Shown here: piece after piece, positions 23,038-33,795 of the stretch
Position numbering within the stretch: the first letter of the stretch is position 1
Layout of the letters: the number at the start of each line of letters is the position of its first letter
Source: Anniella stebbinsi
Lineage: Eukaryota > Chordata > Lepidosauria > Squamata > Anniellidae
NCBI GenBank assembly: GCA_029215795.1
Contig: JARDYH010000001.1
Location: forward strand, 223,699,654-223,763,653
DNA length: 64,000 bases
Direction of reading: 5' to 3'
Made by a program: the position numbers and the translations under genes
Notes under the pieces: generated by a model
What the model was told of the DNA's origin: nothing
Seen by the model: the letters and a program-made list of their open reading frames with translations, nothing else
Database searches by the model: none

Positions 23038-23463
23038 GTCCTATCCTTGGGAGCAGATGTACTGCCAGAATATAAACTCCAAACGCCTCGCATCAACAAG
23101 TTTACTATATTGCACTACAGTCCTTTCAAGGCAGTCTGGGACTGGCTTATTTTATTACTTGTGATCTACACTGCCATATTCACCCCTTACTCTGCAGCCT
23201 TCCTTCTCAATGACAGTGAAGAACAGAAGAGGCGGGTGTGTGGCTATTCGTGCAACCCACTGAACATGGTAGACTTGATTGTGGACATTATGTTTATCAT
23301 TGACATTCTCATAAACTTCCGAACAACTTATGTAAACAAGAATGAAGAAGTGGTAAGTGACCCAGCAAAAATAGCAATTCACTACTTCAAAGGCTGGTTC
23401 CTAATTGACATGGTTGCTGCAATACCTTTTGACCTGCTGATTTTTGGATCTGGCTCTGATGAG
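23038..23463 (+). CDS. KCNH7: KCNH7 exon: S1 to S3 of the voltage sensor domain
   Basis: This internal exon has 142 full codons, starting at GTC after the acceptor ttttcctag and ending at GAG before the donor gtaagc. It opens with [12 protein letters not shown] and then [16 protein letters not shown]; the TPRINKF form points to KCNH7, because KCNH2 and KCNH6 have a different sequence here as I remember them. S1 ([20 protein letters not shown]), the extracellular S1-S2 linker, S2 ([16 protein letters not shown]) and S3 ([20 protein letters not shown]) follow in order, ending GSGSDE. Acidic residues in S2 and S3 that pair with the S4 charges are present. The channel is a plasma-membrane tetramer that carries the ERG-type potassium current in neurons. 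The S1-S2 linker reads [20 protein letters not shown] and is the most variable part. The frame is intact. Confidence 0.93.
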
Positions 23464-23485
23464 GTAAGCTAAATATAACAAGAAT

Positions 23486-23517
23486 CTTCCTTCCTTCCTT
23501 CCTTCCTTCCTCCCTCT

Positions 23518-23571
<54 letters not shown>

Positions 23572-23575
23572 CTCG
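23486..23575. repeat. Polypyrimidine microsatellite (TTCC)n(CCCT)n(TC)n(TTTC)n
   Basis: About 90 bp of almost pure pyrimidine lies on the sense strand, starting about 22 bp after the exon donor. The repeat type changes from ttcc through ccct and tc to tttc. Confidence 0.95.
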
Positions 23576-24054
23576 ATTTATGTGATCACCTCATATGCAC
23601 ATTTATCATGTTTCCTGACAGTGGAGTTTATTAGATGCTTACTGGTCTCCTGTAATGAATTTGACACCAGAATAAATGGTGAAGAGTCAGGTCAGGTGAT
23701 TAATTTACACAGGTGTCCTATATGCTGTTTATTAAATGTGTACATGCCTGTTTAGTATAAAGGGCAGTTTTTCTGTTTATTAGAGCAGGTCAGCTTTTGC
23801 AGGCTTCTCCTAGAGAGAGACTGGTATCAAGCAAGCAGGCACCAATCCACATGTTAACAATTGCTAGCTGTTTGAGGACACACTATAACTTCTCTCTCCA
23901 CCCTTTCTTTGTGAAGGCCTGTGACAGTAACAGAAAAAAGTATATTTCTGAAAGTAATGGTTATTTCTACATGCACTCAGTTGGATCCAGACTTAGTCAT
24001 ACTTAGAGTAGACTCATTGAAATCAATGGACATAAGTTAGTCATGATTAAGTAT

Positions 24055-24205
24055 GACTAAGGACCTATCTACACCAAGCAGATGCAACACTTTGAAAACG
24101 TTTTGAAAACTGTATATAGAGTGTGTCCTGAGCCCCAACAGTTGTCACTACTGTTATAAACCGTTTTAAACCATTTTAAAGCAGTAGTGTAAATAAGCTT
24201 TAAGT
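24055..24205. repeat. Short palindromic MITE-like element
   Basis: It starts aaggacctatctacacc and contains cactttgaaaacgttttg, then cgttttaaaccattttaaag and gcagtagtgtaaataagc. The cactact and agtagtg words are inverted. It resembles the ends of the element at 51764-52335. Confidence 0.45.
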
Positions 24206-24799
24206 CTGGATCTAGTCCAATGTGGGCAGCCATTTTGCCATTACTTTCCAAACACCAACTAAACATATTTTGTTTAGTGCATGAATAAAGGATGGCAGAC
24301 AACAGTCTACAAGTTCAGTTCCTAGTGGCATGTTAAGTCAGAAATAATTCCCATAATGTTCAATGGGGTTTGTTCCTAGGTAAGTATACATAAGATTTCA
24401 GCTTGACTAATTTAAATATATAGGTTAGGATCCAAGGACCTATTTTAGACTGAGTCGGGATTTTTGCACTTTTCTCATTGAAAAGTAGATCTTCATACTG
24501 TATCAGAAAATGTCATAATCAAAACTTTTACCTCTTTTTAAAGTGGTTTGCTATAAAATATGGCAAACTGGGGGCAGGGTGGATTGCTATTAGGAAAAGA
24601 CAAGTACCAAATCCCCTTGAGCCTGGAGATTGCTGTGCATTAAGACAAAGGATTGTGTCAAGTTCTATCAGTCCACCAGCATTATTATTGAGGATGGTGA
24701 GTCTAGGGCGGAGCTACTTTTGAAGTCAGCTAGAACCTGTGTAAGGTGAAGGAGTCTTTTTCTTTTGTTCAAGGGCAGAAGTCCTACATGTGAAAACAA

Positions 24800-24905
24800 C
24801 TTTATTGAAACATGTTTGTAAGCCACCTTTTTACTATGTAAACTGCTTTGAGAAAGTTTTTGATGAAATGCTGGAGATAAATATTCCTGATAAATAAAAT
24901 AAAAT
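24800..24905 (+). repeat. LINE/SINE 3' tail
   Basis: It contains gtaagccacctttttac, then gtaaactgctttgagaaag and a gataaataaaataaaat end, the typical squamate 3' tail form. Confidence 0.5.
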
Positions 24906-25189
24906 GGGTTATGAATTGGTCACCATGACATGCTACCCATTTAATGTATGTGGACAGACAGAATCACACACTTTATTTTACGTGGCCAACATACCTTATA
25001 TATTGGAATATATTTATTTAAAGAAGCTGTAGTTTTATTGGTATAACTTGATTTTAAATATTTGTATTCTTTTATATTTTGATTTTTTTTCTTTATTGTT
25101 CGGAAGTCTGGAATCTTTTTTTTTATATAGAGTGGTCTATACATTTTTGCAAATAAAACAAAGTAAATAAATAAACTCAGGATAACACT

Positions 25190-25280
25190 TCATGCATCTG
25201 ATGAAGTGGGCTGTAGGCTGGGAAAGTTTATGCCATAATTAATTTATTTGACTTTGAGGTACTGCAAGACTCTTCATTTT
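25190..25280 (+). repeat. Interspersed repeat with ctgatgaagtgggctgtag core
   Basis: It reads atctgatgaagtgggctg, then gaaagtttatgccataat and actgcaagactcttcat. A second diverged copy is at 57588-57690. By my recollection the intact form, in which the two words flanking the loop pair with each other, is widespread in lizards and turtles. Confidence 0.5.
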
Positions 25281-26562
25281 TTTTGTATACATTTAGGACA
25301 TCCTTTCAACACATTTCTTGTGGGTGTGTTTTCCAGATGTTGTTTTACCATCTATGTAAGCGAGATCTTTGGTGGCAACCTGAATTTCACCTTTTTACTG
25401 CTGATTTTTATTCCTTGTGCCCTTGACCGTAATATTTCTGTGATGATCCCTTTATAGTTAGAAGGATAGTGAATGTAAAATGTCCACAGTGCGATATCTT
25501 TCACTAATGGCCATTTTCGGTCATTGAGGTGTCTTTGAAAAGAAATAGATCTCCCCATCAGCTCAAAGTCCATCCATCCAGTAAAAAGACCCCTGCTAAC
25601 AACTACGTTGTCCGTCCTTTCTATTAAATGGCATCACTTTCAAAGGCATCACCAGGCATGTTCTCCAAGGCTTAGAAATTCTTGGCTTCCAGCTGCTTTT
25701 CAAAAGGCTGTGAGGTAACTATTGAAATACTGCATGCCATAATATGTATACAGTTCTGTTTGTGCATTCACTTGCTGAGCTATGAAATAGGCAGTCTGAT
25801 CCTCATAATGCATGCAATTGTGGTGGCCTTATTTTAGGCTGAGTTAAAAACCACTGGTTTATACAAAACACGGCCTGCAGAGTTAAAATATTAGGTTTGT
25901 TGCAAAGCTGTTAATAAGTCTCTCCAAATGATATTACTCTTTCTCTGCATGTCTTACCACCATTGGGTTCACTCTCGGTGGTGAGGGGAGCATCGTTGTT
26001 CATGACCCAAACTGGTGCTCCCATATCAATAGCTTATCTGCTGGACACAGAGTGTCATGTGTCAGTGTAGCACCTCTAAAGGTAAACCTTTATGCTCTTA
26101 TGCAGATCCCCCCCCCCGATAAACTGGGACATGGAGATGCATGGATGGGCTTGACAACAATAGGCAGCCCCTTGAAATTCAGGGTTCACATGTTCTGGAC
26201 AGTGTAAGGCATTTTCTCCTTTCAAGGAACATTGGCTGGTCTGCCATTCAACCCCTGAATAATTTAAAGGATTCTGGGGCAGGGTGGGTAGGAAGTGGAT
26301 CTGTATCAACTGATAGATACCAGGGCAATGAGTTTCTGATTCAAAATAATTTAACCTTGTGACAATCTGTTCTCTCTCAACCTCATTGTTCCTAACTAGT
26401 AAAATAAGGTTTTTAATTGGTTGTCTTTTGATCAGGTCTTTGTGCAATTCCAGGGCCAGTTTTGGAGTTTTGTGTTAGAATCCCTGTTCTGTAGTAGCTC
26501 AGATATAGACTTGTACTTTTATATGCAAGTTCTCTCAGTGAATGGTTCTTGAGGTGCACCAA

Positions 26563-26870
26563 GGAACAAACACTGGGGCTGCTCACACAACAGTAGTGGG
26601 TTGTTTGTTGAACCATGAGTTTTTTGTTGAACCATGGATTGGCGTGTTGTCTGAATATATCCAAGGTGGCTTGTTAACCATGCAGTGTGGCTTATTTTCT
26701 CAGACAAGCCACCTTGAGAACCATGGTTTATTGTTGGGTTATTCAGGGTCGTTAACAAGCCACACTGCATGGTTAACAAGCCACCTTGGTTGCATTCACA
26801 CAACATGATAATCTACAGTTCAAAACAATCTACGCTTAATCACTGAGAGAGGGTTAGTGTGTTGTGTAAA
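26563..26870. repeat. Palindromic element with a perfect 33-bp inverted repeat
   Basis: The arms 26661-26693 and 26757-26789 are exact inverted copies, 33 of 33 bases, separated by 63 bp. The spacer repeats part of the arm again (acaagccaccttgagaacc). Outer words (ctcacacaacagtagtgg and ttcacacaacatgataa) suggest a larger non-autonomous DNA transposon. Confidence 0.7.
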
Positions 26871-27573
26871 CAACCCTCTACATTTTACAAATGGTGCCAC
26901 CCCCATAATTGTTTTGCTCTTTTCTCTGTTCTGAACCTTGGGGTTTTAGTAAACATCAAAGCTATTTCAAGCCTGAATTCTGCCCACTTAGTTCATGAGG
27001 GGCAGGGCCTGTGTTTGATGAGACTTACTGTTGCAAGCCTTAGAACAGACTTAATTATTCTTCCATGTGGCTTACACATTGGAGGGAAAGATCTATAGTG
27101 ATAAGGAAGCTGTCACTGACCACCATTACAGCTCTTCTCATCAAGAAACACTTGATAAGCTTCCAGGGGACCCCAAGATTCCACAGAATGTAGTTTGAAA
27201 ACCAAAGGTGTAATAAGCTAAAATGATGTCTTCTGCTACCATTACTATTACTACTATTATATTTATGGGGTGATGGTATTTTAATGGATTATTGTTTAGA
27301 TGTTTTAATTTATTGTGTTTTAATTTTGCCATAAGATGCCTTAAGTCTTTTTGAGAAAGACATCTAAGAAGTAATAATATACAAAATAACCATATTCCAC
27401 TGGTGGTAAGGAGAAATCCAAACATGGAGGAACTGCCTTGTTGGGCTTGAACAGGCTGGGTGGAAGGGAAGGAGGAGTGCCATTTTTCTTTTTCCCTCCC
27501 ACCTTTTCATTTTCCCCCCTTTATTTTTATAATTGCCTTTCCATTGGTTGCAATAGGGGGGTTATGTATGCCA

Positions 27574-27735
27574 TCTCCAGGTCAAGAGAGCAGGGCTCCT
27601 GCAGCCTTAACTGTTGTGATGAAGAGGGAATTTCACAAGGTGCTGGATGCATACAAATGACAACTGCTGAAATTCCCTTTTCTATACAACTGTTAAAGAT
27701 ACAGGAGCCACTGGCAAAGGGTCTGACAACCATTT
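27574..27735. repeat. Half copy of the 38326/56128 MITE family
   Basis: It contains gagcagggctcctgcagcc, then actgttgtgatgaagaggg and atacaactgttaaagatac in the same order as the right halves of 38326-38582 and 56128-56450. The left half is absent. Confidence 0.6.
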
Positions 27736-28187
27736 TAAAAAAATAATTAAAAATGGGGTATCATCTCAAAAAGAAAATTATTAGGGTCCACATTTGTTTA
27801 GTTAATTAGAATCTATTCTTCCAAATAGTTGAATACCTATGAAATACCTTCCTAAATATGGTTCCACAGTCTGACAGACCAATGCATCTTAATACCTTTG
27901 CTAGTCTGCTTCATCAGATTCCTCCATATAGAGTGCCCTTCAACCTAATAGCCACTAATCATAAATCAATTTAGCATCAGAGTTCTGGAAATTGAAGGTT
28001 GAGCAGGTATTAGCATTACTGGGAGGATTCAGCAATCAGAACTGAGAAGCAGCCACCCTTAGGGAGCAGGGGTAACCCTGATCAGTCCTCTCCATGCCTT
28101 CCTTTTTACCCAGATGAACGCCTGGACAGGGCTAGGTCAATGTCCTGCTCTCAAGGGATGCACACCCAGAAGAGTGACTCTCATGGG

Positions 28188-28566
28188 CCTGTTCAAACAA
28201 CACATGAAGCCATGGTTAGGATGCTAACCCTTTTGCAGCGAATGGTTAGTGAGCGTGTTTAAAACAACCCTGTTCAGACAACACGCTAAGCCACAGTGGT
28301 TAAGCATTTTGAGTGTAACATTATGGCTTAGCGTGTCATGTGAACCATGACTTAGCATGTCATGTGATCCATTCCTAACCATGGTGGCTACATAAGCATG
28401 GTTTAAACATGCTCACTAACCACTTACTGAAAAAGTGTTAGCAGCCTAACCATGGCGTAGCATGTTGTCTGAACAGGCCCAACATGGTTATGTAGCCACC
28501 ATGGTTGGGAATGGTTCACATGACATGCTAAGCCATAATGCTTAACTACCGTGGCTTAGCGTGTCA
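28188..28566. mobile_element. MITE inserted into a member of its own family
   Basis: The inner copy (about 28269-28478) starts cctgttcagacaacacgc and ends tgttgtctgaacaggcc, so it has matching inverted ends. The flanks, 28188-28264 and 28480-28566, are the two halves of an opposite-oriented copy of the same family. They share ccatggttagg, gtgagcgtgtttaaa, and then catggttatgtagccacc. Complete relatives lie at 32377-32587 and 63260-63447. Confidence 0.7.
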
Positions 28567-29246
28567 GAAACACAGGGATGGTGCTCCTTTAAGGAAAGGG
28601 GAGGGTTGTTCTTACTCTACAGCAGGCGTGATGGACCACTTTCAACCCAAGGGCCGAATTCCATTTCTGAGAAGCTCTCAGGAGCTGCATTCCACTGGTG
28701 GGCGGGGCTGAATGCAAAAGGGGTGGGGGCAAAAAGTCCAGCATCTGTTAGCTTAAACCTCATAGTGCTTATAACTACGCCTTAGGGGAGCTATTTAGAA
28801 TGGTGACAGGGGAGAGACCCTGGAAACCACCCAATGACATGAGGTTGGGAGAAAGGGGGAAGGTCCAGGGGATCCCAGAGGGCTGGATTGGGACACTGGT
28901 AGGGACAGATTTGGCTTCTGGGAATGAGCTTCTGCACCCCTGCTCTACATACAGCATTAGATCAAGTAAACGTAGAGGCTATTTCTAAATTTGCATGTAT
29001 ACATATAAATGAGCACAGGCGAGTTTTATGCAAATCTGTACCCTCTTTTGTTCTCTTTTTTGACATTGTGTTTTTTGACATTGTGGTTGCCCTTAGGCCA
29101 CTGAGTCATTTTAGGGCTAAGGCAAGATTTGGCCTGGGATTTCCTGACCCACAGTTGAGTGGATACCGTTTTTGATTATATTGCCTCCGCCCCCTCACAA
29201 ACAAACACATGACAGGGCTTGTGAGGCATGGTGTAGCCCAACCTTC

Positions 29247-29330
29247 CCCAATGGCTGTGGCGGCTGGGGATGATGGGAATTGTAGTTCAACACATAAGGA
29301 GGGCACCATGTGGGGGAAGGCTGATGTAGC
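29247..29330. mobile_element. hAT-like MITE, short copy
   Basis: It starts gcccaaccttccccaatg, has gggaattgtagttcaaca inside and ends gtgggggaaggctgatgt. It belongs to the 6483-6592 family. Confidence 0.6.
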
Positions 29331-30317
29331 CATTAACTAGTGCTATTTGTTCACAGCTTTTACTCTTTCTCAGCAAAATTGTCTTGGGGCATCACTCTGT
29401 GAATGGCAGCCCCTGCTATATTCATGCATGATGTCTGAAGGGCTTTTTTTGGAGGGGAGATTGAAAAAAATATGACAGTGTTCATAGTTAGACCACATTT
29501 CTCCAATACACCTACAGTGGATGTCGATTCTGCTGCCAGTTTCTTAATTTGTTGGCACTTCCATTGCATAACAATGGCACAGTGAGCAGCTATTACTGAG
29601 CTATGCAAGAAGAAAGTTGCAAGTTTGGTATAAATAGATCATGTTGTTTTCCACTAACATGGCCCATGGAGCGGTTTTTACCACCTTATTTCTAGGCGAC
29701 AATTTTTGAGATCTAAATTCAGCAACGCATAAAATATATCAAGGTTTAATAAAACATTAAAAATGGCACTTAGTAGAAAGGAACTAGTGGGCCAGCTACT
29801 CCCACCAGAACTTTAAATGTTTTCCGCTGTTAAACATCATGTATTATAAATGCCGTCTTAAAAGAAAAGGAAAAGGTGGTGGCAGCGATGATGGGAATTA
29901 TATATACGCAAACCTTGTGTCGCTCTTCACTCTGCTTTAATATTACACATTCATTCTTAATAGAACTGAAGGGTGGAGGGAGCTTCTGCGGTTACTATTT
30001 AGAATGCGGTAACTAGTACTCAGCTTTATAGGATTAATAATGGATAAGCCTCTGTAATTGCCGACTATAGAATATTTAGAGGAAAATTAGAGGGTGGCAC
30101 AGAGCTCCCGATCTCTAGATTGAACACTCTATAAAGCAGAGCATGTATTTACTACCCAGTCAGTTCGAATTGTATACAGACTGCCCAGCTGGATCAGGAG
30201 AAAGGCCTGTGTAGTCCAGCATTGTGTTCTCAACAGTGGGCAGACTGAGAGATTAAGGTATGTGCTCAGCTCTCCCATTGAATATGATGTAGCTTTAAAG
30301 TGTTACATGTTTTGGAG

Positions 30318-30655
30318 GAAGAAGGGTCACCCGCTGATAGAGCAACTCCATTGCATACAAAAGGTCCCACCAGGTTCAGACATTGCTAAGGAGGGCTAGG
30401 AAAGACTCCTGTCTAAAACTCTGGAGTGCTGTTGCGAGTCAGTGTAGACAAGGGTTGGGCAGAGGGTTGGTCTCCAGATATTTAGAACTCCAAATCCCAA
30501 AAGCCCCTGCCACCATGGCCAATGTTCAAGAATGTTGGGAGCTGAAGTCCAAAATATCTAGAGATCTACTTTCTGCCCATCCCTGCTGTATACAACACTG
30601 AGCTAGATCTACCAGTGGTCTGACTCAGGATAAGGCAGCTTCCTATGTGCTTATT
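30318..30655 (+). mobile_element. tRNA-derived SINE split by a hAT-like MITE
   Basis: The SINE starts with a degraded tRNA-like head (gctgatagagcaactcc and aaggtcccaccaggttcaga) and runs to about 30451. It resumes at 30588 and ends with ggataaggcagcttcctatg. The insert, 30452-30587, begins gggttgggcagag and ends ctgcccatccctgct. It is flanked by GTAGACAA (30444-30451) and GTATACAA (30588-30595), a 7-of-8 duplication. Confidence 0.75.
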
Positions 30656-30813
30656 AACATGGACAGATAGAAACTTTCCTGGAAATCTTTCTTCAGGGTC
30701 TCCTGCATTAAGCCTCAAACCTCTGTATACATCTGGGAGCTTAAAGTCCTGGTTGACAGTTCTTTTGGAAGAACAGCTTAAAAGTTTTGGAGGGAAAAAA
30801 AACAGTGGCATAG

Positions 30814-30990
30814 GCACATAGGAAGCTGCCTTATAGTGAGTTTGACCATTGGTCCATCTAGCCCAGTATGCTCTCCAGCAGTTGCTCTCTGGGGTTTCAG
30901 GCAGGAGTTTGTCTGTTTCAGGCAGCTCTACCTGGAGATGCTGGGGTTCAAAGCTGAGACCTTGCTCTGCTACTGAGCCACAGTCCCCTC
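30814..30990 (-). mobile_element. tRNA-derived SINE, minus orientation
   Basis: Read in + it goes cacataggaagctgcctta, then gaccattggtccatctagcc, ctctggggtttcaggcagg, and ends in the inverted tRNA-like head ctctgctactgagccac. It is the same family as 30318-30655. Confidence 0.75.
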
Positions 30991-31307
30991 CCTGCACATA
31001 GGTTTCTGGCTTGCAGCTCTACAAGCTATTGATTCTGATGTTCTTCCATTTGTGGAAACAGGTCTTGCTTGTTGATATTATATAGACAGAGGGTTGTGGT
31101 TGAGAAGATCCAAAGAAACCCAGAATAAGTTCCATGTGCCCAAAGAGGTGTACTGTTTGTATTTCTCAAATAACTGCATCCTACCCCACCCCTCCAACAT
31201 TACATGGCAAAACACTTTTTAAACAGAGGGTCATTTGTGATAAGGCTTGGGAAAAGAGGATCGGCTGTTCTAAAAGCAAAGAAGCATACATTCTGTTGAA
31301 CTAGGAT

Positions 31308-31440
31308 AGCCTTCCCCAACATGATGCCCTTCAGATGTTTGGGACTACAACTCCCAGCATTCCTGTCCACTGACCATGCAGGCTGTTGCTGATGGGAATT
31401 GAAGTCCAAAATACCCAAGAGGGGACCCAGCTGGGGAAAG
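31308..31440. mobile_element. hAT-like MITE
   Basis: It starts gatagccttccccaacatg, with the inner inverted words gactacaactcccagcatt and gatgggaattgaagtcc, and ends cagctggggaaaggt. It belongs to the 6483-6592 family. Confidence 0.7.
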
Positions 31441-31464
31441 GTAAGCCAGGGCTATGGTCTGAAT

Positions 31465-31560
31465 GCGCATAATCACCTACCTTGATGGAACTTGGCAGGC
31501 TTGGGCCTGGTCACTGCCTGGATGGGAGACCTCCTAGGAACTGTATGCACACTGTCTTTG
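31465..31560 (+). pseudogene. 5S rRNA-like fragment
   Basis: The stretch gatggaacttggcaggctt, then gggcctggtcactgcctgg and atgggagacctcctaggaa follows the 3' half of vertebrate 5S rRNA, including the internal promoter region, with many changes. It may be a 5S pseudogene or the head of a 5S-derived SINE. It is not an intact 5S gene. Confidence 0.6.
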
Positions 31561-31587
31561 AGCTCTATTGAATCATTTATCTATCTA

Positions 31588-31684
31588 ATAAATGACAATT
31601 GAATCCAATGCCTATTTACTGAGAAGAAAGGCCCATAGTATTGAATGGGTCTTACTCCCAGAAGAATGTGTGTAGGATTGCTGC
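31588..31684. repeat. Short palindromic repeat (attgcagc family)
   Basis: It contains caattgaatccaatgcct and tgaatgggtcttactccc, and ends gtgtaggattgctgc. It is the 6058-6147 family. Confidence 0.6.
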
Positions 31685-31912
31685 TAAAAGCACAAGCCCA
31701 TGGAGATTGCCTAAAGTAGTTCATTAGATCCCAGCTTATACCTTCGCAAAATGTGGCTATTCCTTGGACCTATAAAGAAATCCTTGTGTGGGGAGCAAAT
31801 AAAAACCCCATATTAATATATAGCCATTGTAATTTCATATAAACATTATTCTGTTGCCTCTTAAAACATAGGCCCATTCCTAACAGTGTGATTTGCTGTT
31901 TTGTTTTTGCAG

Positions 31913-32312
31913 ACCACGACACTAATTGGCCTTCTGAAGACAGCTCGGCTCCTGCGTTTAGTGAGGGTTGCCCGGAAACTGGACAGATACTCCGAATATG
32001 GTGCTGCTGTTCTGATGTTACTTATGTGCATCTTTGCCCTCATTGCACACTGGTTGGCTTGCATTTGGTATGCCATCGGGAATGTGGAAAGACATTACCT
32101 ATCTCCTAAAATCGGTTGGCTGGATTCCCTGGGACAGCAATTGGGGAAACATTACAATCGGAGCGATGTCAGCTCCGGACCATCCATCAAGGACAAATAT
32201 GTCACCGCACTTTATTTTACCTTCAGCAGCCTGACCAGCGTCGGGTTTGGAAACGTGTCCCCAAACACCAACTCAGAGAAAATCTTTTCCATTTGTGTGA
32301 TGCTGATCGGCT
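31913..32312 (+). CDS. KCNH7: KCNH7 exon: S4, S5, turret, pore and start of S6
   Basis: The exon starts in phase 0 after tttttgcag and ends one base into a serine codon before donor gtaagt. The serine is completed by the next exon. S4 is [20 protein letters not shown] with regularly spaced arginines that sense voltage. S5 ([20 protein letters not shown]) follows, then the long extracellular turret typical of ERG channels (about 32085-32175). The pore helix and filter read [19 protein letters not shown]; the SVGFGN filter is the ERG signature. The S6 start is [13 protein letters not shown]. The turret residues [20 protein letters not shown] differ in several places from the mammalian form as I remember it. 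The frame is intact, and the exon lies 8.4 kb after the S1-S3 exon. Confidence 0.94.
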
Positions 32313-32376
32313 GTAAGTAGGGACTCTTCTGCATTTTCACTGCATGCACACATTTCATCAATGAACATTACAACAA

Positions 32377-32587
32377 CCCCGTTCAGATGATATGCTAAGC
32401 CACAGTGGTTAAACATTATGAGCTAAACATTATGGCTTAGCGTGTCATGTGAACCATGACTTAGTGTGTTGTGTGAACCATTCCTAACCATGATGGCTAC
32501 ATAACCACAGTTTAAACATACTCATTAACATTTGCTGCAAAAGGGTTAGTGACCTAACCACAGCTTAGTATGTCGTCTGAATAGGCC
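32377..32587. mobile_element. Palindromic MITE (ccgttcaga...tctgaatagg)
   Basis: It starts ccccgttcagatgatatg and ends atgtcgtctgaataggcc. The interior (attatggcttagcgtgtca and accattcctaaccatgatgg) matches 28269-28478 and 63260-63447 throughout. Confidence 0.75.
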
Positions 32588-33696
32588 CAACCATATTGTA
32601 AGCTAAACAGCCAATAACAATTTGGGAAGAGATGAGTGAAGGAAAGCTTACTGAATGCAAAGTGGTGAAGGCTTAGGCTGGGATCATTTTTGCTTCCTGC
32701 CACCGCCACCCCCCGGCACCTACTTCTCAGGGACTGATTTTTTTAAAAAAATGTTATTGTTAATAGCATCTGTACTAGTTACAGAGTGACAAAACAAGCT
32801 AAATCTGACTCTTATGGTCCTCCATAGCTGCTCTGGATGGGGTTTTTTTAAAAAGAAATTTGTGGGGGGCAGGGGCCACAGCATGGGATTGCATGTGGTC
32901 CATGAATTATGTGTTGCCCATCCCTGGCTTAGGCCCTTAAATAAAATTCCTTTGGGGAATCACTTTTTAATACATAGAAATTTTGCCAGGGTTCATCTCT
33001 CTGTTCAGCCTTCCAACCTGTTTTCAATGTCAGGGCAGAGGAATGCAATGGATGGAATAATCCTAACTATAGGAGTACTTCTCAGTGCAGAATGAGTTTA
33101 CCTGAACTATCACAACAGGTCTATAACCCTGGGAATAGGAGTAAAGGCTTCCAGCACAACAAATGTCTATTCCAGTGTGGACACTTTTACTTTTAGAAGT
33201 TAAGCCCCATCTAAGGCTTATTTATAGTATCTATCAGGGCCAGTTCACATTTAGAATCTATATTGAGGAGGCAGGTCAACTAGTGGTCTTATAGCACCAT
33301 CATGTTGAGTCCCCTTGAGCTCAATTGAACTTCCTCCCTTGTGTAAGGGTGCATAGTTGGCTACCTGAACGCCCCCTGATCAGTTTTCTCAGGAGTATCC
33401 TATGTAAAAACAACGGTTGGGATATTCTGTGTGTCTTCTCTTTTCTTGGTCCCTTCAGCAACATGGCTTAAAAATAATTTATGCCAATGAACCTCAGCCT
33501 TTGGACAATTGTTTTTAGTATCAGCTTCATCTGAAAGGACTCCCACACAAAGAATTTCATTAAGGCCTGTATCTATTTTCCTGCATTGCCTTTCCTGCTT
33601 ATCCAGGAGTGCCTTGTACATTTTTGAACCACTCAGATATAGGAATGGGGTCTATTCTGCCAACATCTTACACTAATTAATTCTATAAGATGCTAG

Positions 33697-33795
33697 GATG
33701 GCCAAGTGTCCCACTTTACAGAGGACGGTCCTCTATTTGAAGGCCTATCAGAGGACAGCCCTCTATTTGAAAGTGTCCTGTATTTGAAGGGCTGC
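33697..33795. repeat. Fragment related to the gggtgaccat MITE group
   Basis: It starts ggatggccaagtgtccc. It carries three copies of a (t)cctctatttgaa-like word in direct order, ending gggctgccc. It is related in form to 20338 and 50280-50345. Confidence 0.45.

Larger units (their letters stand above)
23464..31912 (+). other. KCNH7: KCNH7 intron between the S3 and S4 exons
   Basis: An 8449-bp phase-0 intron from donor gtaagc to acceptor tttttgcag. Repeats inside it are listed separately. In 24410-24800, 25290-26090, 27700-28180 and 29330-30160 I recognise no repeat and no gene. Of these, 29640-30145 is AT-rich, complex sequence and could be conserved non-coding DNA. Confidence 0.9.

Noticed and set aside
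23047..23049. A TTG as start codon of the S1-S3 reading frame
   Set aside because: The codon is leucine inside the conserved [12 protein letters not shown] stretch. The frame continues upstream to the acceptor at 23038, so it is an internal exon.
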